Shown: in pieces, positions 23,865-32,096 of the stretch
How the letters are laid out: every line of letters begins with the position of its first letter
Numbering within the stretch: position 1 is the first letter of the stretch
Source: Candidatus Blautia merdavium
GTDB taxonomy: Bacteria > Bacillota > Clostridia > Lachnospirales > Lachnospiraceae
Length of the DNA: 32,096 nucleotides
Assembly: GCA_019119975.1 (NCBI GenBank)
Contig: DWVZ01000075.1
Span: 1 to 32,096 of the forward strand
Reading direction: 5' to 3'
Notes under the pieces: generated by a model
The model's input: the letters and a program-made list of their open reading frames with translations, nothing else
Told to the model about the DNA's origin: nothing
The model's database searches: none
Position numbers and translations under genes: made by a program

Positions 23865-24737
23865 ATGAGCAAGAAAGAAAAAGTTGTATATAAGGAGAAG
23901 ATCAACTGGAGAAAAGAAGCCGCTCTTCTTCCAGGCTATCTGATCGTTCTTATCTGGATCGCCTTTACTGCGGCTTTCCTGATCTGGATCCTGGCAGCCA
24001 GCCTTTCCACTTCCAGAGAAATCTTTTCCGGATCCGTATTTAAGTTTGAAAGCGGATTTCATTTTGAAAACTATGTGAATGCATGGAGCAGCAGCAATGT
24101 GTCGGTGTTCTTTATGAACTCCCTGTTATACGCAGTTGTTTCCTGTGCGGCGGTGATCCTGATCTCCGATCCCGCGGCGTATGTATTATCCAGATATACC
24201 TTCCTTGGAAACAAACCCATTAAGACAAGTCTGGTACTTGCCATGAGTATTCCGGAAGTTATGATCATCATGCCGATCTACGCGCTGACAGCCCAGTATC
24301 ACATCAGAGGCAGGATCCTGCTGATGGTTCTGTACATATTTATCCGTGTACCGTTTACCACCACGTATCTGCTGAACTTCTTTGCCAGCCTGTCAAGGAG
24401 CTACGAGGAAGCAGCAGCCATCGACGGATGTTCTCCCGGCAAGACCTTCTGGCAGATCATGCTGCCGCTGATCCAGCCGGCGATCGTGACGGTTACGATT
24501 TTTAATTTCCTGAGTGTATGGAATGAATTCTTCATGGCACTTATTTTCGCAACCTCAACGGAGATGACACCTGTTGGCGTTGGATTGCTGCAGATTGTCA
24601 ATGGTATGAAATATACCGGAGATTACGGCGGACTGTTTGCAGCGGTTATTATTGTATTCTTACCAACCTTCCTGCTTTATATCTTCCTTTCAGAGAAGAT
24701 TATTGCCGGTGTCACTGGCGGCGGTGTAAAAGGTTGA
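23865..24737 (+). CDS. Sugar ABC transporter permease 2 (MalG/UgpE-like)
   Basis: 290-aa permease with six helices and an N-terminal helix at about 23-46 (LPGYLIVLIWIAFTAAFLIW). The EAA loop reads EEAAAIDGCSPGKTFWQIML, near residue 183-202. GGAGTG stands just before the ATG. It pairs with permease 1 as the heterodimeric pore. A strong terminator follows the stop after a few bases, so the importer operon ends here without an ATPase gene. Confidence 0.94.
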   Translation: MSKKEKVVYKEKINWRKEAALLPGYLIVLIWIAFTAAFLIWILAASLSTSREIFSGSVFKFESGFHFENYVNAWSSSNVSVFFMNSLLYAVVSCAAVILISDPAAYVLSRYTFLGNKPIKTSLVLAMSIPEVMIIMPIYALTAQYHIRGRILLMVLYIFIRVPFTTTYLLNFFASLSRSYEEAAAIDGCSPGKTFWQIMLPLIQPAIVTVTIFNFLSVWNEFFMALIFATSTEMTPVGVGLLQIVNGMKYTGDYGGLFAAVIIVFLPTFLLYIFLSEKIIAGVTGGGVKG

Positions 24738-24743
24738 CGCAGC

Positions 24744-24773
24744 AAAAAGCCCCGGGATTTCCTGGGGCTTTTT
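24744..24773 (+). terminator. Intrinsic terminator of the sugar importer operon
   Basis: AAAAAGCCCC (24744-24753) pairs with GGGGCTTTTT (24764-24773), with further pairing of GGGA and TCCT inside. T5 tail. It lies 6 bp after the permease 2 stop. Confidence 0.9.
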
Positions 24774-24889
24774 ATGTGAAGAAAAAGACGGATAGAAATG
24801 ACAAAAAAACGGGAATTTAATGCAAAGAAATTTTCCTGCGTTCTGGTAAGATAGAAACAGATAGATTTCAATGAAAGGGGATCGCAAAA

Positions 24890-25816
24890 ATGAAAAAACC
24901 AATTTTAGTAGTCATGGCAGCAGGTATGGGAAGCCGGTACGGAGGTCTCAAGCAGATCGACCCGGTAGACAGGGAAGGTCATATTATCATGGATTTTTCC
25001 ATCTATGATGCAGTGAAGGCAGGTTTTGAGAAGGTTGTCTTTATCATCAAAAGAGAAAATGAGGCAGATTTCCGGGCTGCCATCGGAGACAGGCTGAGCG
25101 GCGTGATCCAGGTGGAATATGTGTTCCAGGAGCTTGGAAATATACCCCAGGGCTACCAGGTACCGGAAGGGAGAGTGAAACCCTGGGGAACCGGACATGC
25201 TATCTTAAGCTGTCTGGGAACCGTGGACGCGCCTTTTGCAGTGATCAACGCAGACGATTATTACGGAAGCCACGCGTTTCAGATGATCTACGATTATCTG
25301 ACCACCCACAAGGACGATGAGAAATACCGTTATACCATGGTTGGATATGTCCTGGAGAATACCCTCACCGAGAACGGACACGTGGCACGGGGCGTCTGCG
25401 TCACAGATCAGGACGGATATTTACAGGAGATCAATGAGAGGACCCACATCGAAAAGAGAGGGCAGGAAACTGCTTATACAGAAGACGATGGGGCGACCTG
25501 GACAGTGATCCCGGAGGGAAGCACCGTATCCATGAATATGTGGGGGTTCACGGAGAGTATGCTGGGAGAACTGAAAAACAGGTTCTCCAGATTCCTGGAT
25601 GAAAATCTGGAGAAGAATCCCTTAAAATGTGAATACTTCCTGCCGTTTGTGGTAGACGAGCTCCTCAATGAAGGAAAAGCTACCGTAAAGGTCTTAAAAT
25701 CTCTGGATAAATGGTACGGTGTAACCTATAAAGAGGATAAACCGGTTGTAGTGGCTGCCATCCAGGCAATGAAGGATCAGGGGCTGTACCCGGAGAAACT
25801 GTGGGAGGGAAAATAA
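24890..25816 (+). CDS. Sugar-1-phosphate nucleotidyltransferase, probable HexNAc-1-P/hexose-1-P uridylyltransferase
   Basis: 308-aa NTP_transferase-fold enzyme. N-terminal nucleotide-binding loop VMAAGMGSRYGGLKQIDP with the pyrophosphorylase G-x-G-x-R, then metal/nucleotide Asp in AVINADDYYG near residue 123, and sugar-binding segment WGTGHAILSC. It lacks a beta-helix or acetyltransferase tail, so it is not GlmU or GlgC. The AAAGGGG ribosome site is about 10 nt before the ATG. The NahK-like kinase starts 4 bp after the stop, so the product of that kinase (a HexNAc-1-phosphate) is the likely substrate, standing in for the GalT-type enzyme of the Bifidobacterium lacto-N-biose operon (inference). 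Nucleotide choice is not visible. Confidence 0.82.
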   Translation: MKKPILVVMAAGMGSRYGGLKQIDPVDREGHIIMDFSIYDAVKAGFEKVVFIIKRENEADFRAAIGDRLSGVIQVEYVFQELGNIPQGYQVPEGRVKPWGTGHAILSCLGTVDAPFAVINADDYYGSHAFQMIYDYLTTHKDDEKYRYTMVGYVLENTLTENGHVARGVCVTDQDGYLQEINERTHIEKRGQETAYTEDDGATWTVIPEGSTVSMNMWGFTESMLGELKNRFSRFLDENLEKNPLKCEYFLPFVVDELLNEGKATVKVLKSLDKWYGVTYKEDKPVVVAAIQAMKDQGLYPEKLWEGK

Positions 25817-25820
25817 GACA

Positions 25821-26918
25821 ATGGCAGAGATAACACAGGAACTGATCGAAAATTTTCAGTTTGAAGGAACCTATACAGAGGGAGTCCCCTATGGAAGCGG
25901 ACATATCAACGATACCTTCCGGTTTACTTTTCAGACAGAGAAAGGAAACAGGAGATATATCGTTCAGAGAATGAATAAAAGCATTTTCCTAAAACCGGAG
26001 GAACTGATGGAGAATGTGGTGGGTGTGACCTCCTGGCTGAAAAAGAAGATTACAGAGAACGGCGGAGACTCGGAAAGGGAAACGCTGAACCTGGTTCCTA
26101 CAAAAGAGGGAAAATCCTATTATGTAGACAAGAACGGAGATTACTGGAGAGTTTACCTCTTCATTGAAGGCGCTACCACTTATGATCTGGTGCAGAATAA
26201 AGAGGATTTCTACCAGAGCGCAGTAGCCTTTGGGCATTTCCAGGGACTCCTGGCAGATTATCCGGCAGAAACCCTCCATGAGACCATTGTGGATTTTCAC
26301 AATACCGTGGACCGTTTCGCCAAGTTTAAAAAAGCAGTGGACGAAGATGCCTTCGGAAGGGCAAAAGATGTGGAGGAAGAGATCCGGTTTGTCCTGGAGA
26401 GAGAATCCCTTGCCCATGTGCTCTGCGATATGCTGGCAGAAAAGAAAATTCCCCTGCGTGTGACCCACAATGACACCAAACTGAATAACATCATGATCGA
26501 CGACGTGACAGGCAAAGCAATCTGCGTCATAGACCTGGACACCGTCATGCCGGGACTGGCAGTCAATGATTTCGGAGACTCCATCCGTTTCGGAGCCAGT
26601 ACAGGAGCAGAGGATGAAAAGGATCTGTCGAAAGTAGCCTGCGACCTGGAGCTGTTTGAATTATATACCAAAGGCTTTATTGAAGGCTGCGGGGGAAGCC
26701 TGACCGAAACCGAGCTGGATATGCTGCCTATGGGAGCCATGACCATGACCTTTGAATGCGGCATGCGATTCCTTACAGACTATCTGGAAGGAGACCATTA
26801 CTTCAAGATCCACAGGGAAGGACACAATCTGGACCGGTGCCGCACCCAGTTTAAGCTGGTGAAGGATATGGAGGAAAAAGCAGAGCGTATGAAGGAGATC
26901 GTAAATCAGTACCGCTAA
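25821..26918 (+). CDS. N-acetylhexosamine 1-kinase-like phosphotransferase (NahK/LnpB-like)
   Basis: 365-aa anomeric sugar kinase of the aminoglycoside-phosphotransferase fold; close in length and motif pattern to Bifidobacterium NahK as I recall it, which phosphorylates GlcNAc and GalNAc at C1. N-terminal GSGHINDTFRF; catalytic Asp218 in LRVTHNDTKLNNI; metal Asp238 in VIDLDTVMPG, 20 residues later as in NahK (Asp208/Asp228); then NDFGDSIRFGAST, EDEKDLSKV and ECGMRFLTDYLEGD. GGGAGGG precedes the ATG within the end of the upstream gene. It is the middle gene of the nucleotidyltransferase-kinase-galE set. A homoserine/choline-kinase role is the alternative but is less likely given these motifs and neighbours. 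Confidence 0.86.
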   Translation: MAEITQELIENFQFEGTYTEGVPYGSGHINDTFRFTFQTEKGNRRYIVQRMNKSIFLKPEELMENVVGVTSWLKKKITENGGDSERETLNLVPTKEGKSYYVDKNGDYWRVYLFIEGATTYDLVQNKEDFYQSAVAFGHFQGLLADYPAETLHETIVDFHNTVDRFAKFKKAVDEDAFGRAKDVEEEIRFVLERESLAHVLCDMLAEKKIPLRVTHNDTKLNNIMIDDVTGKAICVIDLDTVMPGLAVNDFGDSIRFGASTGAEDEKDLSKVACDLELFELYTKGFIEGCGGSLTETELDMLPMGAMTMTFECGMRFLTDYLEGDHYFKIHREGHNLDRCRTQFKLVKDMEEKAERMKEIVNQYR

Positions 26919-26974
26919 ATCCAAAAACACAGCCCAAAACACAGGATGGTTTAAATTGTAAAAATAACTTTCTT

Positions 26975-27002
26975 TTTCCACGGAAAAGTGATAAAGTATA
27001 AT
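26975..27002 (+). promoter_or_regulatory. Probable galE promoter
   Basis: TTTCCA (26975-26980), 16-bp spacer, TATAAT (26997-27002), in the 126-bp gap before galE. It suggests galE can be expressed independently of the kinase gene. Confidence 0.55.
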
Positions 27003-27044
27003 AGAAAGCAACAAAAAAATATGTTTCTCAAGGAGGAATAAAAC

Positions 27045-28061
27045 ATGGCAATTTTAGTAACAGGCGGAGCAGGTTATATCGGAAGCCATACAGTGGTGGA
27101 ACTTCAAAATGCAGGATATGAGGTTGTGGTTCTGGACAACCTTTCCAATTCCAGTGAAAAGTCACTGGACAGAGTAGCAAAGATCACAGGGAAATCAGTG
27201 AAGTTTTATAAAGCGGATATTCTGGACAGAGAAGCATTGAATGATATATTTGACAAAGAGTCCATTGACTCCTGCATCCACTTTGCAGGGCTGAAGGCTG
27301 TGGGAGAATCTGTGGCAAAACCATGGGAATATTATGAAAACAACATTGCAGGAACATTGACTCTGGTAGATGTAATGAGAAAGCACGGAGTAAAGAACAT
27401 TATCTTCTCCTCCTCCGCTACCGTATACGGAGATCCGGCTTTCGTGCCCATCACAGAAGAATGTCCGAAAGGACAGTGCACCAATCCTTACGGCTGGACA
27501 AAGTCCATGCTGGAGCAGATCCTGACCGATATCCAGAAAGCAGATCCGGAATGGAATGTAGTGCTGCTGAGATACTTTAATCCTATCGGCGCTCACCAGA
27601 GCGGTACGATCGGAGAGAATCCCAACGGTATCCCTAACAATCTGATGCCGTACATCACCCAGGTGGCAGTGGGCAAGCTGAAAGAACTGGGCGTATTCGG
27701 AAACGATTATGATACTCCTGACGGAACAGGCGTAAGAGATTATATCCATGTGGTTGACCTGGCAAAAGGACATGTAAAGGCTCTGAAAAAGATTGAAGAA
27801 AAAGCAGGTCTTAAGGTTTACAACCTGGGTACAGGAAACGGCTACAGCGTTCTTGATATTGTGAAGAATTTTGAGGAAGCTACAGGCGTGAAAATCCCGT
27901 ATGTGATCAAACCCCGCCGTGCAGGCGATATTGCCACCTGCTATGCAAGCGCGGAGAAAGCAGAGAAAGAACTGGGCTGGACAGCAGAGTACGGCATCAA
28001 AGAAATGTGCGCGGATTCCTGGAGATGGCAGTCTCAGAATCCCAATGGTTATGAGGAATAA
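27045..28061 (+). CDS. galE: UDP-glucose/UDP-N-acetylglucosamine 4-epimerase
   Basis: 338-aa extended SDR epimerase, interconverting UDP-glucose and UDP-galactose. NAD loop GGAGYIGSH at residues 5-14, the SSSATVYG strand carrying the catalytic Ser, and the YxxxK pair Tyr149/Lys153 in NPYGWTK. At residue 299 the sequence reads GDIATCYAS: Cys299 lies where E. coli GalE has Tyr299 and human GALE has Cys307, the gatekeeper whose small form admits N-acetylated sugars. It therefore probably also epimerises UDP-GlcNAc/UDP-GalNAc (inference from known enzymology). AGGAGG lies about 8 nt before the ATG. Confidence 0.96.
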   Translation: MAILVTGGAGYIGSHTVVELQNAGYEVVVLDNLSNSSEKSLDRVAKITGKSVKFYKADILDREALNDIFDKESIDSCIHFAGLKAVGESVAKPWEYYENNIAGTLTLVDVMRKHGVKNIIFSSSATVYGDPAFVPITEECPKGQCTNPYGWTKSMLEQILTDIQKADPEWNVVLLRYFNPIGAHQSGTIGENPNGIPNNLMPYITQVAVGKLKELGVFGNDYDTPDGTGVRDYIHVVDLAKGHVKALKKIEEKAGLKVYNLGTGNGYSVLDIVKNFEEATGVKIPYVIKPRRAGDIATCYASAEKAEKELGWTAEYGIKEMCADSWRWQSQNPNGYEE

Positions 28062-28092
28062 TTTCAGGGAAAAGGAAAATCCATGTGAAAGG

Positions 28093-28130
28093 ACAGGCAT
28101 ATACCTTGGTACAGGTATATGCCTGTTATT
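28093..28130 (+). terminator. galE terminator
   Basis: Perfect 14-bp stem, arms 28093-28106 and 28113-28126, loop TGGTAC, followed by TATTTTG. It lies 31 bp after the galE stop. Confidence 0.8.
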
Positions 28131-28135
28131 TTGTG

Positions 28136-28181
28136 AAAAAACAAAGACAAGTCCTTCGGCAAAAGAAGGGCTTGTCTTTGT
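28136..28181 (-). terminator. Terminator of the DUF1846 gene
   Basis: A 17-bp stem, arms 28141-28157 and 28165-28181 with one G-T pair and a 7-nt loop. On the minus strand it is followed by a T run (A run at + 28136-28140), so it serves the minus-strand gene. Confidence 0.8.
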
Positions 28182-28227
28182 ATATAAAACGGTGAAAACA
28201 GGATTCAGAGCTTTTCTGCAGTTTCTA

Positions 28228-29703
28228 TTAATACAGCTTCTTATGCTCATAAACCGGCTCGCAGGTAAGCTGCACACCCAGCTTCTTAAAGATATTTTTA
28301 TCCACAGAAGAAAGCATCACAGAGGAATGCACCTGGCAGCCTTTCAGCTTGGGAAGCTGTTCCAGAGCAAGCTTGGCAATGTCGCTGGTGGCGGCGCTGC
28401 TGGAAAGGGCGATCAGAACTTCATCTGTGTGAAGCCTTGGATTTTTGCTTCCCAGATAAGCGGTTTTCAGCTTCTGGATCGGTTCAATGGCAACCGGAGA
28501 GATCACGTGGATCTTGTGCTGGATCCCTGCCAGCTCTTTCAGCGTATTCAGAAGAAGGGCTGCGGAGGCTCCCAGCAGATCGGAAGTCTTTCCGGTAAGG
28601 ATGCGTCCGTCTTCCAGCTCAATGGCTGCAGCAGGGCTTCCGGTCTCCTCTGCTCTTTCCTTGGCAGCGACTGTGACCTTGCGGTTTTCCGGGGAAATAC
28701 CTGCCTGCTTCATTAAAAGCTCCAGTTTGAAGATTTCTTCCTGGGTGCTGGTCTCTTCCAGACGTCCGGTCAGTGCCTGGTAGTAACGGCGAATGATCTC
28801 CTGTCTGGATGCCTCCCGGCATACCTCGTCATCTACGATACAGTTTCCAGCCATGTTTACGCCCATGTCTGTAGGAGACTGGTATGGGCATTTTCCGAAG
28901 ATACGTTCAAAGATCGCGCTGAGGACAGGGAAGATCTCTACGTCGCGGTTGTAATTGACGGTTGTTTCCCCATAGGCTTCCAGGTGGAAAGGATCGATCA
29001 TATTAATGTCGTTCAGATCCGCAGTGGCTGCTTCATACGCCAGATTAACCGGATGTTTCAGCGGGATATTCCAGATGGGGAAGGTCTCGAATTTGGCGTA
29101 TCCGGCATGGATGCCTCTCTTATGTTCGTGGTACAGCTGAGAGAGACAGGTAGCCATCTTGCCGCTTCCCGGTCCGGGGGCAGTGATCACTACCAGGGGA
29201 CGGGAGGTCTCAATGTATTCGTTTTTGCCGTAGCCCTCGTCGCTTACAATAAGCGGAATGTTGCTGGGGTAACCTTCGATGGGATAGTGGATATAGACTT
29301 TGATTCCCAGATCCTCCAGCTTCTTTTTGTAGACATCCGCGCTGTGCTGTCCGGAATACTGGGTGATGACGACGCTTCCCACGAATAAACCTCTCTCCTT
29401 AAAGGAATCAATAAGACGAAGCACGTCAATATCATAGGTGATGCCCAGGTCACCCCGCACTTTATTTTTTTCAATGTCACCGGCACTGATGACGATGACG
29501 ATCTCAGCATGGTCAGAAAGCTGCATCAGCATTTTCAGCTTACTGTCCGGGGCGAAGCCAGGCAAAACTCTGGACGCGTGATAATCATCGAAGAGTTTTC
29601 CGCCGAATTCCAGATACAGCTTGTTGTCAAACTGATTGATCCGTTCTTTGATATGCTCTGACTGCATGGATAAATATTTGTTGTTATCAAATCCTATTTT
29701 CAT
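28228..29703 (-). CDS. DUF1846 domain-containing protein (UPF0371 family)
   Basis: 491-aa soluble protein typical in length for DUF1846. Opening MKIGFDNNKYLSMQSEHI, the KLYLEFGGKLFDDYHASRVLPGF block (in two parts), and a glycine-rich loop ITAPGPGSGKMATCLSQLYHE near residue 174 are family marks; the loop resembles a P-loop but lacks the exact GxxxxGK[ST] form. The family has known structures but no agreed function that I can state. AAAGGGG lies about 9 nt before the ATG at 29701-29703. It is a single-gene unit, convergent with galE and divergent from ftsH. Confidence 0.92.
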   Translation of the reverse strand: MKIGFDNNKYLSMQSEHIKERINQFDNKLYLEFGGKLFDDYHASRVLPGFAPDSKLKMLMQLSDHAEIVIVISAGDIEKNKVRGDLGITYDIDVLRLIDSFKERGLFVGSVVITQYSGQHSADVYKKKLEDLGIKVYIHYPIEGYPSNIPLIVSDEGYGKNEYIETSRPLVVITAPGPGSGKMATCLSQLYHEHKRGIHAGYAKFETFPIWNIPLKHPVNLAYEAATADLNDINMIDPFHLEAYGETTVNYNRDVEIFPVLSAIFERIFGKCPYQSPTDMGVNMAGNCIVDDEVCREASRQEIIRRYYQALTGRLEETSTQEEIFKLELLMKQAGISPENRKVTVAAKERAEETGSPAAAIELEDGRILTGKTSDLLGASAALLLNTLKELAGIQHKIHVISPVAIEPIQKLKTAYLGSKNPRLHTDEVLIALSSSAATSDIAKLALEQLPKLKGCQVHSSVMLSSVDKNIFKKLGVQLTCEPVYEHKKLY

Positions 29704-29889
29704 TCTTTATGCCCCTTTATCTATATTTTTGTGAATCGGAAAAGACCGATAAGATCTATTACTGCGTTAGTATACTACAAAAGCCGGTGGGAATTCCAGA
29801 GGAACCGGAAAAAATATTTCATTTTGTACACATTCAACATAAATTTACAAAACTTTAATAAATGTGTCCAGTTTTTCACAATGTTATTA

Positions 29890-29918
29890 TTGATTTATAA
29901 TCGGGTAATCTTTATAAT
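29890..29918 (+). promoter_or_regulatory. Probable ftsH promoter(s), two overlapping
   Basis: TTGATT (29890-29895) with TATAAT (29913-29918) at 17 bp. A second TATAAT (29896-29901) has TTTTCA (29873-29878) 17 bp upstream. Both lie within about 50 bp of the ftsH start. I see nothing else in the 242-bp gap. Confidence 0.55.
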
Positions 29919-29945
29919 AGAAGAGATAATATGAGGAGGAGAAAA

Positions 29946-31892
29946 ATGGATCAAAATCAGAACAAAGGTCCCAATAATGAAGGACCTAAAAATAAACAGT
30001 CGCTGCTGATCCTGCTGATCTGCATCATGGTGGTCCTGGTGTGTGTGAATATGCTGACCAGGATGACGGGCGGTGCTTCCAACGAGATCCCCTACAGCGA
30101 CTTTATTGAAATGCTGGAAAATGGTGAAGTAGAAAGTGTAGTGATCCAGTCCAGCTCTCTGGAGATCACGCCCAGAGTCCAGCACAGCATGGGGATCCAG
30201 TCAACGTTTTATACCGTGCCGACAGAGGACGGAAATGAGGTCACCAAGCGCCTGGAAGCGGCAGGTGTGGACTTTAAGGAAGAAAAGCCGGATATTATGG
30301 GACAGCTTCTGTACGGGCTTTTGAGCATCGTGGTTCCTGTCATCATTATGGTGGGCTTTTTAAGCTTTCTGTTCCGCCGCATGAATAAGGGCGGCGGCAT
30401 GATGGGAGGCGTAGGCAAGAGCCGGGCAAAGGCATACGTACAGAAGGAAACCGGAATCACCTTTAAGGATGTGGCAGGACAGGACGAAGCCAAAGAGTCC
30501 CTCCAGGAGGTTGTGGATTTCCTTCACAATCCTGGAAAATATACGGCAATCGGAGCAAAGCTTCCCAAGGGCGCCCTTTTGGTAGGACCTCCGGGAACCG
30601 GTAAGACGCTGCTGGCAAAGGCAGTAGCCGGAGAAGCCCATGTACCGTTCTTCTCTCTGTCCGGTTCAGACTTTGTAGAGATGTTTGTGGGTGTAGGCGC
30701 TTCCCGTGTCCGGGATCTGTTTGAAGAGGCAAAGAAAAACGCGCCCTGCATTATCTTCATCGACGAGGTGGACGCGATCGGAAAGACCCGTGATACCAGA
30801 TACGGAGGAAATGACGAGAGAGAACAGACACTGAACCAGCTTTTAGCAGAGATGGACGGCTTTGATACTTCTAAGGGTCTTCTGATCCTGGCAGCCACCA
30901 ACCGTCCGGAGGTGCTGGATCCGGCGCTTCTGCGTCCGGGGCGTTTTGACCGCCGTGTCATCGTGGACCGCCCGGATCTGAAGGGACGTATCAGCATCCT
31001 GAAGGTTCATGCCCAGAATGTATCCCTGGATGAAACCGTGGATCTGGAAGGGATTGCCCTTGCTACTTCCGGAGCGGTAGGTTCCGACCTTGCAAATATG
31101 ATCAATGAGGCAGCCATCCTGGCAGTCAAAAACGGAAGAAAAGCCGTGTCCCAGAAAGATCTGTTGGAAGCAGTGGAAGTAGTCCTGGTAGGCAAGGAGA
31201 AGAAAGACAGGATCTTAAGCGCAGAGGAGCGCAGGATCGTTTCCTACCATGAAGTGGGACATGCGCTGGTAAGCGCCCTGCAGAAGGATTCGGAACCGGT
31301 GCAGAAGATCACTATTGTTCCCAGGACTATGGGCGCCCTCGGCTATGTCATGCACGTGCCGGAGGAAGAAAAGTATTTAAATACCAGGAAAGAGCTGGAA
31401 GCTATGCTGGTAGGCTATCTGGGAGGACGCGCGGCAGAGGAGATCGTATTCGATACGGTTACCACCGGAGCTGCCAATGATATCGAGCAGGCAACCAAGG
31501 TGGCAAGAGCCATGATCACCCAGTATGGTATGTCCGACCGTTTCGGACTTATGGGGCTTGCTGAGACCCAGAGCCAGTATCTGGACGGCAGGGCAATGTT
31601 GAACTGCGGCGATTCCACAGCTACAGAGATTGACCATGAAGTGATGAAGCTGCTGAAGAAATCCTATGACGAGGCAAAACGCCTGCTCAGCGAGAACCGG
31701 GAGATCCTGGACAAGATCGCAGACTTCCTGATCCAGAAGGAAACCATCACAGGAAAAGAATTCATGAAGATTTTCCGTGAGGCAAAGGGCATCCAGGAGC
31801 CTGAGGCAAAGCAGCGTGTGGAGGCAAAGGAGCGTCCGCAGATCGCATTGGAAGAGCCTGCCGCGGAGCAGTCTTTGAATTGTACAAAATAA
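29946..31892 (+). CDS. ftsH: ATP-dependent zinc metalloprotease FtsH
   Basis: Membrane-anchored AAA+ protease that degrades unneeded or misfolded membrane and soluble proteins. 648 aa from the ATG at 29946, which has AGGAGGAG a few nt upstream; an ATG at 29931 in the same frame lies inside that ribosome site and is unlikely. Order: helix about 17-39, extracytoplasmic FtsH_ext region, helix about 117-143, AAA domain with Walker A GPPGTGKT (214-221), Walker [13 protein letters not shown], arginine-finger region [20 protein letters not shown], and M41 protease with zinc site HEVGH (435-439) and later Asp in [13 protein letters not shown] Gln/Glu-rich tail ends the protein. Confidence 0.97.
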   Translation: MDQNQNKGPNNEGPKNKQSLLILLICIMVVLVCVNMLTRMTGGASNEIPYSDFIEMLENGEVESVVIQSSSLEITPRVQHSMGIQSTFYTVPTEDGNEVTKRLEAAGVDFKEEKPDIMGQLLYGLLSIVVPVIIMVGFLSFLFRRMNKGGGMMGGVGKSRAKAYVQKETGITFKDVAGQDEAKESLQEVVDFLHNPGKYTAIGAKLPKGALLVGPPGTGKTLLAKAVAGEAHVPFFSLSGSDFVEMFVGVGASRVRDLFEEAKKNAPCIIFIDEVDAIGKTRDTRYGGNDEREQTLNQLLAEMDGFDTSKGLLILAATNRPEVLDPALLRPGRFDRRVIVDRPDLKGRISILKVHAQNVSLDETVDLEGIALATSGAVGSDLANMINEAAILAVKNGRKAVSQKDLLEAVEVVLVGKEKKDRILSAEERRIVSYHEVGHALVSALQKDSEPVQKITIVPRTMGALGYVMHVPEEEKYLNTRKELEAMLVGYLGGRAAEEIVFDTVTTGAANDIEQATKVARAMITQYGMSDRFGLMGLAETQSQYLDGRAMLNCGDSTATEIDHEVMKLLKKSYDEAKRLLSENREILDKIADFLIQKETITGKEFMKIFREAKGIQEPEAKQRVEAKERPQIALEEPAAEQSLNCTK

Positions 31893-31908
31893 GAGAATAT
31901 GTTAAGAT

Positions 31909-31939
31909 AACAGGGAGGCAGATATGCTTCCCTGTTTTA
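31909..31939 (+). terminator. ftsH terminator
   Basis: 12-bp stem AACAGGGAGGCA (31909-31920) / TGCTTCCCTGTT (31925-31936) with one G-T pair, GATA loop and a short T run. It lies 16 bp after the ftsH stop. Confidence 0.8.
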
Positions 31940-31999
31940 CATCTTTTGAAAGATCAGAAACAGACAAAAATTTGAAATCAGCAGAAAATAGGTGGAAAA

Positions 32000-32096
32000 A
32001 TGTTTGATATAGAAGAAGAGTTAAAGAAGCTCCCTTCCAGACCCGGCGTGTATATTATGCATGATAAAAACGACACCATTATCTATGTGGGCAAGG
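32000..32096 (+). CDS. uvrC: Excinuclease ABC subunit C, N-terminus (3' partial)
   Basis: Start of the nucleotide-excision-repair nuclease UvrC, cut by the window edge after 32 codons. The visible part, [20 protein letters not shown] and [11 protein letters not shown], is the GIY-YIG opening with the LPxxPGVYxM and IIYVGK motifs of UvrC. AGGTGG lies 5-6 nt before the ATG. No neighbour information is available on its right. Confidence 0.88.
   Translation, partial: MFDIEEELKKLPSRPGVYIMHDKNDTIIYVGK

Noticed and set aside
27195-28277. 360-codon open frame on the minus strand over galE
   Set aside because: Antisense to galE with composition typical of a shadow frame (Cys/His/Phe-rich, no motifs) and it crosses the galE terminators.
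1-32096. Search for CRISPR arrays, tRNA/rRNA genes, insertion sequences, attachment sites or a phage region
   Set aside because: No direct-repeat arrays, cloverleaf sequences, transposase or integrase genes were seen by reading; a tool-based scan could still find something short.

Overview
The window looks like chromosomal DNA of an anaerobic, low-to-mid G+C Firmicute, most likely a gut Lachnospiraceae (Blautia/Dorea/Mediterraneibacter-like). The reasons are strong AGGAGG ribosome sites, the paired GlgC/GlgD, an oxygen-sensitive anaerobic sulfatase-maturating radical SAM enzyme, an XRE+DUF3169 pair, and sugar ABC importers without their own ATPase. The genus cannot be fixed from sequence alone. 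There are 27 protein genes (2 cut by the window edges). I saw no tRNA, rRNA, CRISPR array, insertion sequence or phage gene.

Layout. 1-3627 (+): a Na+/phosphate cotransporter with a PhoU-like tail, then a PhoB/PhoR-type two-component pair, ending at a bidirectional terminator. 3741-6554 (-): trkA-trkH potassium uptake operon. 6681-9623 (+): an ABC ATPase with no permease beside it, proA, and a CPBP-family membrane protease. 9715-13123 (+): an XRE regulator, a DUF3169 membrane protein and a NatAB-like ABC exporter, behind a promoter carrying three evenly phased copies of an 18-bp palindrome and followed by a structured leader with an 11-G run. 13206-14978 (-): nagB and an AraC regulator. 15113-16219 (+): anSME. 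16394-18650 (+): glgC-glgD. 18795-21069 (-): a sulfatase and a TSUP (TauE/SafE-like) exporter. 21493-24737 (+): solute-binding lipoprotein and two permeases of a CUT1 sugar importer. 24890-28061 (+): sugar-1-phosphate nucleotidyltransferase, NahK-like N-acetylhexosamine 1-kinase, and galE. 28228-29703 (-): DUF1846. 29946-31892 (+): ftsH, then the start of uvrC.

How the genes may work together. The stretch from nagB to galE reads as a dispersed pathway for sulfated, amino-sugar-containing host glycans. The importer brings in a saccharide, a cytoplasmic sulfatase (matured by anSME) removes sulfate, TSUP may export the released sulfur oxyanion, NagB feeds glucosamine-6-P to glycolysis, and the NahK-like kinase, nucleotidyltransferase and GalE convert N-acetylhexosamines to UDP-sugars. 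GalE carries Cys at position 299, the small gatekeeper residue associated with acceptance of UDP-N-acetylhexosamines, which fits its kinase neighbour. The assembly into one pathway is inference; the individual family assignments are mostly firm.

Most genes are ordinary. The points most worth a second look are the sulfatase/TSUP/anSME/HexNAc neighbourhood, the three-palindrome promoter of the XRE-DUF3169-NatAB operon, and the ABC ATPase that lacks a permease.
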